A DNA stretch of 42,956 nucleotides from positions 1 to 42,956 of the forward strand of contig CALXEV010000012.1 in assembly GCA_944387425.1 (NCBI GenBank), read 5' to 3'. The translations under genes were made by a program, and so were the position numbers. Positions 1 to 9,725 of the stretch are shown here, piece by piece. Position 1 is the first letter of the stretch; each line of letters opens with the position of its first letter. This DNA is from an uncultured Clostridia bacterium. Its GTDB lineage: Bacteria > Bacillota > Clostridia > TANB77 > CAG-508. Under the pieces are notes generated by a model that saw only the letters and a program-made list of their open reading frames with translations, did not search any database and had not been told where the DNA came from.

Positions 1-22
1 GTCTTAATTTTATAAAAATATC

Positions 23-51
23 TTGCCATTATGTTAATTTTATGCTATAAT
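23..51 (+). promoter_or_regulatory. sigma-A promoter of the saccharide operon
   Basis: TTGCCA at 23-28 and a perfect TATAAT at 46-51 are separated by 17 bases. It lies about 100 bases upstream of the first gene of a five-gene same-strand run, so it probably drives the whole run to the terminator near 4842-4873. Confidence 0.7.
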
Positions 52-148
52 AAAAAAGTGAATTATGTAAAATTTTGTATATGAAAAGTAAGAGAAGAAT
101 AAAAGGGAAAAGTGCATGAAATAAGTAATAGAGAGGAACCATTTATAG

Positions 149-1141
149 ATGAAGACACAGGATGTTTATATAGGTAATACTTCAACAAATGGAATATACA
201 AATATAAATTTAAAAATGGAGAGCTTATAAAAGCAGATAGAGAAGAAAATAGTCAAACTAAAGTATTTGAAAGATGCACATATTTAGCTTTAAATAAAAA
301 ACATTTATATTCTGTAGTTGAAAAAGAAGATGGAATAATTGTAGAATATCAAAGAGAACAAAATGGACTAAAATACATAGAAAAAAACTTGTCATATGGT
401 AAAGGACCGTGTCATATAGAAATTGCACCAAAAAACAATTTGCTATTTGTTAGCAATTATATAGATGGATATTATACAATATTTAAGATAAACTCAAATG
501 GAGTAATAGGAAATCCAATATATCATAAAATAGAAAACAAGAAAAAATCTCATGCTCATTGCATAAAAGTAGCCTCAAATGGCAAGTTTTTTTGTGTTGT
601 AGATTTAGGAGCAGATTTACTGATTGTTTATGAAATAAAAAACAATATAATCAAAGAAGTAGATAGATTAAAATTAAAAAATAATACAGAGCCACGCCAT
701 ATTGCAATATGTAAAAATATAATTTATTTAATAACAGAAAAAAGCTGTGAATTGTATACTATAAGATTCAAAAATAACAAGCTAGAAATTTTGGATGTAA
801 AGTCATTATTACCCCAAAATATCAAAATAAAAGATAATTATACAGGATGTGCAATAAAAGTAACAAAAGACTTTAAAAACATTTATACAACAATAAGAGG
901 ACATAATAGTATTAGTGTATTTAAGATAAAAAATAATAAAATTGAAATGGTACAAAACATAAACTGCGGAGGAGACCTACCGCGAGACTTAGAATTAGAT
1001 AAAACAGAAAATTATGTTCTTGTAGCCAATAGTGATGATAATAAAATATCAATATTTAGAAGAGATAAGAAAAGTGGAAAATTAGAATTTAAAAATAGTG
1101 AAGAAACAGAATCACCAACTTGTGTTGCAATTGATAGATAG
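149..1141 (+). CDS. Lactonase-family seven-bladed beta-propeller protein
   Basis: The 330-residue protein has the repeat pattern of the YbhE/6-phosphogluconolactonase-type lactonase family. Blade motifs recur: GPCHIEI..LLFVSNY near residues 86-103, HAHCIKV near 131-137, EPRHIAI near 180, and DLPRDLELD..NYVLVANSDDN near 277-295. There is no signal peptide, so it is cytoplasmic. Family members hydrolyse sugar lactones such as 6-phosphogluconolactone, but many remain uncharacterised. The next gene starts 8 bases after its stop, and the neighbours are glycosyltransferases and an SDR, so a role in making or recycling an oxidised sugar for a surface glycan is possible. The ATG follows a GAGAGGA ribosome site. 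The fold assignment is firm; the substrate is unknown. Confidence 0.8.
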   Translation: MKTQDVYIGNTSTNGIYKYKFKNGELIKADREENSQTKVFERCTYLALNKKHLYSVVEKEDGIIVEYQREQNGLKYIEKNLSYGKGPCHIEIAPKNNLLFVSNYIDGYYTIFKINSNGVIGNPIYHKIENKKKSHAHCIKVASNGKFFCVVDLGADLLIVYEIKNNIIKEVDRLKLKNNTEPRHIAICKNIIYLITEKSCELYTIRFKNNKLEILDVKSLLPQNIKIKDNYTGCAIKVTKDFKNIYTTIRGHNSISVFKIKNNKIEMVQNINCGGDLPRDLELDKTENYVLVANSDDNKISIFRRDKKSGKLEFKNSEETESPTCVAIDR

Positions 1142-1149
1142 GAGGAAAA

Positions 1150-2325
1150 ATGAAAAAGCTATTATTTGTAGTACATACATTGCAAATAGGTGGAGCAGAA
1201 AGAGTATTATTAAATATATTAAAAAATATAAATAAAGAAAAATATGATATAACAGTATTAGCACTAGTAAATGATGGAATTTACATAGAAGAATTAAAGA
1301 AAATAGAAGGGGTAAAATATAAATATTTATTTAATTCTTATTTCAAAAAACAAAGAGAAAATAAAAATTCAAAATTTTATAATTTAAGTAAATCAATTAT
1401 GAATTTTATATGGAAGGGATATTTACTATTATTAAGATATTTCCCAAAAGAAATGTATAAAAAAGCAATCAAAGAAAACTATGATATTGAAGTAGCTTTT
1501 TTAGAGGGAAAAGTTTCAAAATTCGTTTCTAATTCAAATAATGTAAAATCTAAAAAAATTGCATGGATACATACAGATATTAATAATCTTCCAAAAATAA
1601 AAGTATTCAAAGATATAGAAGAAGAAAAAGAATGTTATAATAAATTTGATAAAATAGTATGTGTCTCAGGAGATGTTAAAAAGAGATTTATAGAAAGAAT
1701 AGGAAGAACAGATAATATATTTGTTCAAATGAATCCAATTGATTCTATAGACATAATAGAAAGGTCAAAAGAACCTATAGAGGAAAAATTAAATAATAAA
1801 GGTTTAGTAGTCTCAACTGTCGGAAGACTTGTAAAAGAAAAGGGATATGATAGATTATTAGAAATACATAAAAGACTAATTCAAGAAGGAATTTTACATA
1901 CAATATGGTTTATAGGAGATGGAATAGAACGTAAAAAACTAGAAAACTATGTATGTACTAACAATCTAAAAGATACAGTAAGTTTTGTAGGATATACTAA
2001 TAATCCATACAAATATGTAAAAAATTCAGATGTTTTTGTATGTTCTTCTAGGATAGAAGGATTAAGTTCTGCTTTAATTGAAGCAACAATTCTAGAAAAG
2101 GCTATAGTTACAACTGAATGTCCTGGAACAAAAGAGATTTTGGGAGAAAATGGACAATCTGCAGTAATTGTACCAAATGATACTGAAGAATTATATAAAG
2201 GTTTAAAACAAGTATTAACAAACTTTAAATTACGTGAAAGACTTAATGAGAAAATAAAAACAAGAAGTAAATTATTAGATATTAATAATGTTATGAAACA
2301 AATAGAAAAAATACTAGATGAATAA
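1150..2325 (+). CDS. Glycosyltransferase family 4 (GT-B fold)
   Basis: The 391-residue protein has the GT4 layout. The N-terminal acceptor-side Rossmann domain begins with VVHTLQIGGAERVLLNIL (residues about 7-24). The C-terminal donor domain has VGRLVKEKGYDRLLE near 225, FIGDGIERKKLE near 255, and the EGLSSALIE stretch near 303-311 that supplies the conserved EX7E glutamates. It transfers a sugar from a nucleotide sugar, or less often another donor, to a growing glycan at the cytoplasmic face of the membrane. An AGGAGG site lies 5 bases before the ATG and just after the lactonase stop, indicating cotranscription. The acceptor and donor cannot be read from the sequence. Confidence 0.9.
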   Translation: MKKLLFVVHTLQIGGAERVLLNILKNINKEKYDITVLALVNDGIYIEELKKIEGVKYKYLFNSYFKKQRENKNSKFYNLSKSIMNFIWKGYLLLLRYFPKEMYKKAIKENYDIEVAFLEGKVSKFVSNSNNVKSKKIAWIHTDINNLPKIKVFKDIEEEKECYNKFDKIVCVSGDVKKRFIERIGRTDNIFVQMNPIDSIDIIERSKEPIEEKLNNKGLVVSTVGRLVKEKGYDRLLEIHKRLIQEGILHTIWFIGDGIERKKLENYVCTNNLKDTVSFVGYTNNPYKYVKNSDVFVCSSRIEGLSSALIEATILEKAIVTTECPGTKEILGENGQSAVIVPNDTEELYKGLKQVLTNFKLRERLNEKIKTRSKLLDINNVMKQIEKILDE

Positions 2326-2340
2326 AGATAGGATAAAAAT

Positions 2341-3243
2341 ATGGATATAGGAATTAATTATTTAACTGAGCTGGAAGAACCAAAAAATAGATTTGATAAA
2401 TTATATAAAATTTTGTTAAAAAGCAGATATATAAATACAATCAAATTTCCGGGGAAATACTGTGATTTTGAAACATTAGATAATTTCTTAAAACTTATAA
2501 ATGAAACTGGTGCAAAACCAGATATACACGGTTTACCTGGAATGGTTGCTGCTATTCATAGCAAAAATTTTGTAAGAAATGTTGATTGGGAAAAAGTAAA
2601 AGAAAGAATAAGTGAATGTAAAAGAATAAGTACACATATTGGCTTAGAAAATAAAGACAGAATGGAAAATTATGAACAAGGTGTATTTGAAAATAATATA
2701 AAACAATTAAAACAAAATTTAAATTGTGAAGTGGGAATAGAAAATATACCAGGTGGATTTGATTTTGACCATAGAACATTAACACCAGAATTTATTACTG
2801 AAATATGGGGAAAAGCAGATTTTGGAGTATATGATATTTCACATGCTAAACTTTCAGCAAAAGATTTAGGAATTTCATATGAAGAATATGTTGAAAGACT
2901 TGGAAACAAAGAAAAAGTTAAAATATTACATGTTTCTGGTAATATAGATGATACTGGAAAATATGAATATAAGCCTGATAAGCATGTATTAATAAATGAA
3001 AAAGAAATATCTGATGTTATAAAATTATTCGAACAATTCAAAAATGTAGATTTAGTGGTATCAGAATATGCATATAATACTAAATATTCATATGAAAAAG
3101 AAATTGTAATAGAAGTAATGATTTTAAACGAAATTATTAAAACAAAGAATGAACAAGAGATAAGAAATAAGTTGAAATTTTTACAAGAAAATTTGGAAAA
3201 CAATCTTTCTAATTTAGAAGAAATAATTGTTTTAAACTATTAA
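2341..3243 (+). CDS. Xylose-isomerase-like / DUF692-like metal TIM-barrel protein
   Basis: The 300-residue protein looks like a metal-binding TIM barrel of the AP-endonuclease-2/xylose-isomerase superfamily. Candidate ligands fall at strand ends in the expected order: DIHGLPG near residue 61, GIENIPGG near 132-139, YDISHAK near 163-169, LHVSGN near 197-202 and VVSEYAY near 240-246. Such proteins isomerise or epimerise sugars, and DUF692 relatives oxidise peptides with iron clusters. No precursor peptide is visible nearby. It sits in a sugar operon, so an isomerase or epimerase role is the simplest inference. An ATG follows the GT4 stop by 15 bases behind a weak AGGAT site. Confidence 0.6.
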   Translation: MDIGINYLTELEEPKNRFDKLYKILLKSRYINTIKFPGKYCDFETLDNFLKLINETGAKPDIHGLPGMVAAIHSKNFVRNVDWEKVKERISECKRISTHIGLENKDRMENYEQGVFENNIKQLKQNLNCEVGIENIPGGFDFDHRTLTPEFITEIWGKADFGVYDISHAKLSAKDLGISYEEYVERLGNKEKVKILHVSGNIDDTGKYEYKPDKHVLINEKEISDVIKLFEQFKNVDLVVSEYAYNTKYSYEKEIVIEVMILNEIIKTKNEQEIRNKLKFLQENLENNLSNLEEIIVLNY

Positions 3244-3271
3244 TAACAATACAGAAAGGGATGATATTAAC

Positions 3272-4000
3272 ATGGCAAAAAAAATAACAGTAATAACAGG
3301 AGGAAGCGGAGGCATAGGAAGAAGTGTTATTAGAAAATTCCTAGATAATGAAGACAAAGTTATAGTCTTAGACATTCAAAAAATTAGAAATGAAAAAATA
3401 CTTGAGAACGAGAATTTTGAATTTATTAAAACAGATATTACAAATCCAGAAGAGATTGAAGAAGCAAAAAAAATAATAGAAGAGAAATATGGATATATAA
3501 ATAATTTAGTAAGTATGGCAGGGGTAAATATGAAAAGTGAAATTGGCGGAATGGAAACAATAGCAATTGAAGATATTGATAAATCCATAAAACTTAATTT
3601 AAATTCTCATATTTATTTAGTAAAAATTTTTTTAGATTTATTAAAAAATAATCCAAGTAGTAAAAAAACAATAACAATGATTTCATCAATAAATGCTATA
3701 TCAGATCATGGTTTACCAGCATATAGTGCTGCAAAATCAGGATTATACGGATTTATGAAATCAATTTCTAATTCTATGGCAGAAAATAGAATTAGAGTAA
3801 ATACAGTATCATTAGGAACAGTTCCACACAATGATGAAACAATAGAAGAAAATGAATATTTCCAAACAAAATTGCAAAAGATTGCAATTAAAGATTTTGT
3901 AAGACCAAAAGATGTTGCAGATACTATTTTTGCTATCACTTATATAACTAGAGGTATAATAGGTCAAAATATAGTTTTAGATATGGGACAAAGTATATAA
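3272..4000 (+). CDS. Short-chain dehydrogenase/reductase (SDR)
   Basis: The 242-residue protein is a classical SDR. It has the nucleotide-binding GGSGGIG at residues about 9-15, NLVSMAGVN (a variant of NNAG) near 80, a serine in the SSINAIS stretch near 139, and the catalytic YSAAKSG (Tyr/Lys) near 151-157. It ends with GIIGQNIVLDMG, typical of the FabG-like C terminus. It oxidises or reduces a carbonyl with NAD(P)(H). Its place between a TIM-barrel sugar enzyme and a GT2 suggests a sugar or polyol substrate rather than a fatty-acyl one. A GAAAGGGATG ribosome site precedes the ATG. Confidence 0.9.
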   Translation: MAKKITVITGGSGGIGRSVIRKFLDNEDKVIVLDIQKIRNEKILENENFEFIKTDITNPEEIEEAKKIIEEKYGYINNLVSMAGVNMKSEIGGMETIAIEDIDKSIKLNLNSHIYLVKIFLDLLKNNPSSKKTITMISSINAISDHGLPAYSAAKSGLYGFMKSISNSMAENRIRVNTVSLGTVPHNDETIEENEYFQTKLQKIAIKDFVRPKDVADTIFAITYITRGIIGQNIVLDMGQSI

Positions 4001-4016
4001 TTAAAGGGGAAATTAA

Positions 4017-4832
4017 ATGGAAAAATTAATAAGTGTTATTATTCCTGCATACAATGCTGAAAATACTATTGAAAAATGCATTAATTCAATAAAAGCAGAT
4101 GATGTAGAGATAATTGTTGTAATAGATGGTGCAACAGACAAGACTGAAGAAGTTTGCAAAATGATAAACAATAAAAATCTAAAAATAATTAAACAAGAAA
4201 ATAAAGGTGCTTATGAAGCAAGAAAAAATGGAATACAAAATGCTAAAGGAAAATATATAATGTTCTTAGATTCAGATGATACTTATACGGAAAATACTAT
4301 AGTAAGGATTAAAGAAATAATATTAAAAAATCCTAAGCTTGACTTAATTCGTTTTAGATATAAAAAGCATCCAGATGGATATGAACAATTCAAATACTTT
4401 GAAGAAAATGAAAAATTAGTGTTAAAAAAAGATTTCCAACAAGAAGTATATCCAATGTTTCTTAATAGCTATATGCTAAATGCTTTATGGACTAATTGTA
4501 TAAAAAAAGAAGTTTTTAATAGATTTTCAATTTCACACAGTAATATTAAATATGGAGAAGATTTAATACTAAATTTAGAAATATTTTCTAATATAGATAA
4601 TGCTCTATTTTTAGAAGATGTATTATATAATTATAATTATAGAAGTGATAGTATAACAAATACTCCAGAAAAAAATAAAATCTATGGAAAACTAGAAGAT
4701 ACAATAAATGTGTATTCAAAACTATATACTTATTTAGTGAAGTGGAATATGACAAATGAGAGCAATTTGAAAATTATTGATGAAAGATTATTAAAAGAAA
4801 CAAAAGTTATAATAGAATTATTAAAACAATAA
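4017..4832 (+). CDS. Glycosyltransferase family 2 (GT-A fold)
   Basis: The 271-residue protein starts with the GT2 signature ISVIIPAYNAENTIEKCINSI and has FLDSDD (the metal- and nucleotide-binding DxD) near residues 83-88. It resembles bacterial inverting GT2 enzymes of capsule, teichoic acid and exopolysaccharide clusters. No membrane segment is evident, so it acts peripherally on the cytoplasmic face. It is the last gene of the operon; the ATG follows an AAAGGGG site 16 bases after the SDR stop and a rho-independent terminator follows. Confidence 0.9.
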   Translation: MEKLISVIIPAYNAENTIEKCINSIKADDVEIIVVIDGATDKTEEVCKMINNKNLKIIKQENKGAYEARKNGIQNAKGKYIMFLDSDDTYTENTIVRIKEIILKNPKLDLIRFRYKKHPDGYEQFKYFEENEKLVLKKDFQQEVYPMFLNSYMLNALWTNCIKKEVFNRFSISHSNIKYGEDLILNLEIFSNIDNALFLEDVLYNYNYRSDSITNTPEKNKIYGKLEDTINVYSKLYTYLVKWNMTNESNLKIIDERLLKETKVIIELLKQ

Positions 4833-4841
4833 ATACTGTAG

Positions 4842-4873
4842 AAAAAAGTCAAAAATAATTGACTTTTTTTTTA
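4842..4873 (+). terminator. Rho-independent terminator of the saccharide operon
   Basis: The arms AAAAAGTCAA and TTGACTTTTT form a short stem with a 6-base loop, running straight into a T-rich tract. It closes the five-gene operon. Confidence 0.8.
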
Positions 4874-4886
4874 TTTAAGTATATAC

Positions 4887-4915
4887 TTAGTAAGCGTAAA
4901 AAAATAAAATATAAT
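4887..4915 (+). promoter_or_regulatory. Probable promoter of the NlpC/P60 gene
   Basis: A perfect TATAAT (4910-4915) lies 17 bases after a weak TTAGTA (-35) and only 12 bases before the ATG. This would give a very short leader. The -10 is good; the -35 is poor. Confidence 0.4.
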
Positions 4916-4927
4916 ATGAGGTAAAAA

Positions 4928-6040
4928 ATGAAAAAAATAAAACACTTAGCAATATTTTTACTAATGATAACCTTTATTACATTACTAAGTACTAAAGCAA
5001 AAGCAGCAGAAGTTGAAGAAGACAAACAATATACCTTATCACAAACAATAACAACAAAAACATTACCATTAATTAATGTCAGAGATAAAGGAACTATAGA
5101 AAGTGGTAATATAACAGTTTTAGAAACAATAAATGATTGGTGTAGAATAGGAAATGAAACACAAGATGGCTGGGTTAGAGTAAATACACTAGAAAAGTCA
5201 ATAACAGAAAATACTGAAATTCCAACTGAGCCAGAGCCTGAAAATACAGGTGATGAACAAACACCAGAAACACCAGAAGACGGAGAAACAACAGGTGAAG
5301 AAGAACCAACTGATGACAATACAAGTGATTCTGATGAAGAAATCGATTTAAGCCAACTAACAGAACTTGACAAAACAGGATATGTAAATGCAGATGGATT
5401 AAATGTAAGAGCAGAACCAGATACATCAAGTGAATTATTAGATAGCTTATCAAGAAATGATAGATTAGATATTACAGGAGAAATAGATGGTTGGTATAGA
5501 ATTGATTTAGATGGTCAAGTTGGATATGTATCAGCAAAATATGTATCAGATACAAGAGTTGAAGAAGAAACAACATCAAGAGGTGGAAATGTAGATAGAA
5601 CTCAAAATACAACTACTGAAGAACCTGTAAAAGAAGAAACAACAACTGAGACTAACCAAACATCAGGAACAGGAGCAGAAGTTGTTGAATATGCAAAGCA
5701 ATATTTAGGATATAAATATGTTGCAGGAGGATCATCACCATCAACAGGATTTGACTGTTCTGGTTTTACTACATATGTATATAAAAATTTTGGAATTAGT
5801 TTAAATAGATCATCAAGTGGCCAAAACAAAAATGGAGTTTCAGTAAGTAGAAATGAATTACAATTAGGAGATTTAGTTATTTTTAATAATGACTCAAATA
5901 GTGCAATTGGACATGTAGGAATTTATGTTGGTGGAGGAAACTTCATACATTCAGCAAATCCTTCAGAAGGAGTTAAAATAACATCTCTATCATCTAGCTA
6001 TTATTCCAGAAGATATGTGGGGGCAAGAAGAGTAATTTAA
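4928..6040 (+). CDS. Secreted SH3b - SH3b - NlpC/P60 cell-wall endopeptidase
   Basis: The 370-residue protein starts with a signal peptide (residues 1-26, probable cleavage after AKA). An SH3b-like domain spans about 35-90 (INVRDKG..GWVRV). A Glu/Pro/Thr-rich acidic linker covers 95-140, and a canonical SH3_3 domain covers about 150-206 (GLNVRAEPDTSSELL..GYVSAKYV). A second linker follows, then a C-terminal NlpC/P60 peptidase (about 248-370) with catalytic Cys277 in FDCSGF, His329 in IGHVGIYVG and His341 as third residue. The enzyme would cut peptidoglycan stem peptides outside the cell, with the SH3b modules binding the wall. A GAGGT site precedes the ATG. Confidence 0.93.
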   Translation: MKKIKHLAIFLLMITFITLLSTKAKAAEVEEDKQYTLSQTITTKTLPLINVRDKGTIESGNITVLETINDWCRIGNETQDGWVRVNTLEKSITENTEIPTEPEPENTGDEQTPETPEDGETTGEEEPTDDNTSDSDEEIDLSQLTELDKTGYVNADGLNVRAEPDTSSELLDSLSRNDRLDITGEIDGWYRIDLDGQVGYVSAKYVSDTRVEEETTSRGGNVDRTQNTTTEEPVKEETTTETNQTSGTGAEVVEYAKQYLGYKYVAGGSSPSTGFDCSGFTTYVYKNFGISLNRSSSGQNKNGVSVSRNELQLGDLVIFNNDSNSAIGHVGIYVGGGNFIHSANPSEGVKITSLSSSYYSRRYVGARRVI

Positions 6041-6053
6041 AAGGAGAACAATA

Positions 6054-8505
6054 TTGAAAAGACCAATTTTAATTATATTAATTGGTTATATAATAGGTAT
6101 AATATGGGGGCTATACTTTAAAATAAGTATAGTCCTCTTATATGTTTCACTAATTTTTATTTATTGTATAATCAAGAAAAAATTTAAAAAATCAAAATTC
6201 AAACTTTTTTCAATCAAAAGATATTTAAGATATATCAAAATATGGATAAAATTTAGTCTGATTCTAATAATAATTATTTCATCATTTATTTCAAATACAA
6301 TTATAAAATACCAAGAAAATAAATATAATAATCTTTTTAAAGGTGTAGAAAACATACAAGTAGAAGGAATTATAGTAAGTAATAAAATTGAAAAAGAATA
6401 TTATAATAGATATAAATTGAAAGTCCAAAACACATATTTATATATAAATGTTGACCCAAAAATAAATTTAGAATATGGTGATTTAGTTAAAGTTGAAGGC
6501 GAATTTCAAGAACCAACAACAAGTAGAAATTATGGAGGATTTAACTATAAGGAATATCTAAAAACTTTGAAGATATATGGAACAATAAAAGTAGAGGATA
6601 TTGATGTTTTAACCAAAAAACAAGCTAATTTTATTTTACAATTCTCAAATGAAATATTTACAAAAATAAAAACTAATATAGAAAAAACATATTCTTATAA
6701 TACTGGAGCAATTATGTTAGGACTACTTCTAGGTTACTCAGATAATATTGATGAACATACTCAAGATGACTTTTCTAAGAGTAATATAACACATGTATTA
6801 TCTGTTTCAGGTATGCATATCTTATATATAATCCAATTGTTAAATTATAGTAAAGTATTATTTGGAAAAAGAAAAAGTAAGTTTATAGCAAGTTTCATTT
6901 TAATAATATATATGTTTATAACAGGACTTAATGTATCTGTTATACGAGCAAGTATAATGGGAATATTAATGTGTATGTCTTTTGTATTTTATAGAAAAAG
7001 TGATATTATTAATAATATTGCTATTTCTGCACTAATAATATTAATTGATAATCCATATAACATTAAATCAATTAGCTTTTTACTTACATATGCAGGAACA
7101 ATTGGAATAATATATTTGAATCCAACAATAGAAAGATTATTAAAAGATATACGTTTGCGACATAGCAAATATAAATATACATTTATACAAATTCAAAGAA
7201 AAGCTAAAAAGATTATTGAAATAATATCTGTATCTATTTCAGCTCAGTTAATGATTGTTCCTATAATTGTTGTAGTATTTAATAACTTTAATATCTCTTT
7301 TATAATTACGAATTTATTACTAACACTAATCATTGGAGCAATTGTAATTGGAGGCTTTATTCAAGTAATAATTTCTTTTATATCAATAAAACTAGGAATT
7401 ATTGTTGCAAAATTGATAGAAATATTAGTTTATGGATTAATTCTTATATCAAAAATTAATTTCGGGAATTTTATTGTTGTAACACCTTCTTTGTGGCAAG
7501 TTATATTGTTTTATATCATATTAATTTTATTCAAAATATTTTATACTGTATTCCATAAAAGATTTTTAAATTCAACAGAAAATAGATTAAAAAATATTTA
7601 TGCATTAATAAAATATACAATTAAACCATATATAAGAAAAATAATTTGTGTTTTAGTTTCATGTATAATTTTTTTCAATTTAATAAGTAGTTTAAAACAA
7701 GAACTAGAAATTTATTTTATAGATGTAGGACAAGGAGATTCAACATTAGTAATTACTCCAAAAGGAAAGACTATTTTGATAGATGGAGGAGGTAGTCAAA
7801 CTTATGACATAGGAGAAAATACTTTAGTACCATATTTGCTTGATAGAAAAATCAAAAAAATAGATTATATGATAATTAGTCATTTTGATTATGACCATGT
7901 TAATGGATTATTAACAGTGTTAGAAAAACTAGAAGTAAGTAAAATAATTATTGGAAAGCAAGGAGAAGAGAACGAACAATATAAGCAATTTAAAAAATTA
8001 GTGAATCAAAAAAATGTTATAGTTTTAAATGTAAAAAAAGGAGATGTAGTTAATATAGAAAAAGATATTAAATTTAATGTTCTTTTTCCTACAAGTGAGC
8101 TAATACAAGAAAATGTGATTAATAATAATTCTCTAGTTGTCAAATTAGACTATAAAGATTTTAAAATGCTGTTTACAGGAGATATAGAAGAAATTGCAGA
8201 AGAAAGTCTTTTAAAATTGTATGAAAAAGAAGAATTAAAAGCAGATATTTTAAAAGTTCCTCATCATGGTTCAAAAACTTCAAGTAGTAAAAAATTTTTA
8301 GAAGCGGTTTCACCTAAATTAGCATTAATAGGAGTTGGAGAAAATAATAAATTTGGACATCCAAATGATGAAGTTCTAAATAGAATTCATAAATTGCGGT
8401 GCCCAAATTTATAGAACAGATGAATGTGGAGAAATTAGAATAATTGTTAATGAAAAATGTATAGAAATAACAAATTTGGTAAATAATAAGTCAAAAGAAA
8501 AGTAG
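6054..8505 (+). CDS. comEC: ComEC/Rec2 DNA-uptake channel, frameshifted near its C terminus
   Basis: An N-terminal hydrophobic and OB-fold region (DUF4131-like) is followed by the multi-helix competence domain with THVLSVSGMHILYI. The C-terminal metallo-beta-lactamase-like domain has VGQGDSTLV and SHFDYDHVNG. It passes single-stranded DNA across the membrane during transformation. The start is TTG at 6054 behind AAGGAG, 13 bases after the previous stop. The main frame stops at 8414 after HKLRCPNL. One extra base near 8397 (ttgCggt) explains this: the +1 frame continues as GAQIYRTDECGEIRII, the usual ComEC ending, to a stop at 8503-8505. The intact product would be about 816 residues. This is either a sequencing error or a recent mutation. 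Confidence 0.9.
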
Positions 8506-8513
8506 GTGGTCAT

Positions 8514-9119
8514 ATGAGTAAAAGATGGAAAATAATAACTCTAATATTGCTTTTGATTTTATTAGTAAGCATAGGTATTGGTATTGCAATTTCAAAGAAT
8601 AAAGAGGATGATAATGAAATAGATATTGGTAATTATATTGCAGAGGAAAAGGTAGAGGATGAGTGTACAGAAGAATATAAAGAGCAACAAAATTTAACAA
8701 CAGTGTCTTCAACAGAAGAAAAAGTCTCAGCTAACTCTATTATGGTTTTAAAAAAGTATTATAAGGCATGTGAACATACATTAAATGAGTATGTAGAATT
8801 ACCACAGGAATTAGTTAATATGACAAAAGAACAGGTACAAGCCCAATACCCAGATTGGGAAATAATTGGATTTTCTCCAGAACAATTAATATTATATAAA
8901 GAGTTTGAAGGAGAATGTGGAGAACATTTCAGGTTAAAAGTAGAGGATGGGAAAGTAGTAATTTATCTTGTTCAACCAGATGGTTCACAAACGCTTTATG
9001 AAAAAACTAATATTTCTAGTGAATATTTAACAGAAACAGATTTAATAAATATGCAAGGAGACGGATTAGAAATCTTTGGGAAAGAAGAACTAAATATGAT
9101 AATTGAAGATTTTGAATAA
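8514..9119 (+). CDS. Membrane-anchored protein with BofC C-terminal-like domain
   Basis: The 201-residue protein has an N-terminal membrane segment (about residues 8-27), an acidic spacer and then a domain covering about 74-165. The pattern KKYYKAC..LP.ELVNMTKEQVQAQYPDWEIIGFSPEQLILYKEFEGECGEHF resembles the C-terminal domain of BofC, the intermembrane inhibitor of the SpoIVB protease in sporulation. The N-terminal BofC domain is absent, and similar short forms occur in Clostridia. It may therefore act in forespore signalling, but this is inference. It follows the comEC reading frame by 8 bases with GTGG as ribosome site and ends at a bidirectional terminator. Confidence 0.6.
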   Translation: MSKRWKIITLILLLILLVSIGIGIAISKNKEDDNEIDIGNYIAEEKVEDECTEEYKEQQNLTTVSSTEEKVSANSIMVLKKYYKACEHTLNEYVELPQELVNMTKEQVQAQYPDWEIIGFSPEQLILYKEFEGECGEHFRLKVEDGKVVIYLVQPDGSQTLYEKTNISSEYLTETDLINMQGDGLEIFGKEELNMIIEDFE

Positions 9120-9122
9120 ATA

Positions 9123-9157
9123 AAAGAGGAGGCTTTTAAATGTCTCCTCTTTATTTT
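9123..9157. terminator. Bidirectional terminator between BofC-like gene and pgsA
   Basis: AAAGAGGAG (9123-9131) pairs with CTCCTCTTT (9144-9152), giving a 9-bp stem flanked by A-rich and T-rich tracts. It serves the plus-strand gene, and with weaker tracts the converging pgsA gene, whose stop lies inside it. Confidence 0.85.
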
Positions 9158-9712
9158 TCTTCTTTAGGTGCTTTAAACTTAAACTTAATAGAATACATTA
9201 CTAATGAAAATATAGTAGCAAGAATTGCTAAATAGTATAAGTATAAATCAATTCTAAAGCTTAATTTAATATTAAATTGATTTATAATCAAAGAACATAT
9301 TATTGCTAGATAGAATAAGCAAGTAGCAAGTTTTCCATACCATTTGCTATATACAAACAACATCTTTTCTTGAATAAAGTACAGATGCTGCAATAACCAT
9401 AACACATTCTTTAATAAAAACAATTGCTAAAATCCACCAAGGAAGTATTTCTAATATAGTAAGTGCTAATAAAAGTGAAACTTGAGTTAATTTATCTGCT
9501 AATGGATCAATTAACTTACCAATATCTGTTATATAATTGTATTTTCTTGCAATATATCCATCTAATATATCTGTAAGTGCAGAAATTGTAAATATAATTA
9601 CTGCTAATAGATAATGATGTGTAATAACAGATATGAAAATAAATGGTATTAATATAAAACGTATAATTGTTAGGATATTTGGTATATTTTCTTTTTTCAT
9701 TATTTCCTCCAT
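9151..9712 (-). CDS. pgsA: CDP-alcohol phosphatidyltransferase (PgsA-like), frameshifted
   Basis: The first frame (9712 to 9347) has the CDP-alcohol motif DGYIARKYNYITDIGKLIDPLAD, which matches DGx2AR..Gx3Dx3D, and several membrane helices. It breaks off after SRKDVVCI. A second frame (to 9151) continues VYSKWYGKLATCLFYLAII, the usual next part of PgsA. Removing one base from the AAA at 9355-9357 (TTT on the coding strand) joins them into a normal-length protein of about 186 residues. PgsA makes phosphatidylglycerol phosphate from CDP-diacylglycerol and glycerol-3-phosphate and is normally essential, so an assembly indel is more likely than a dead gene. The ATG is preceded by GGAGGAAATA. Confidence 0.85.
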
Positions 9713-9725
9713 CTAAGAAAATGCA

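Noticed and set aside
4849-5373. Serine-rich antisense open frame of 174 codons opposite the NlpC/P60 gene
   Set aside because: It mirrors the Glu/Thr-rich linker on the other strand and has no ribosome site; other long antisense frames in the window were rejected for the same reason.
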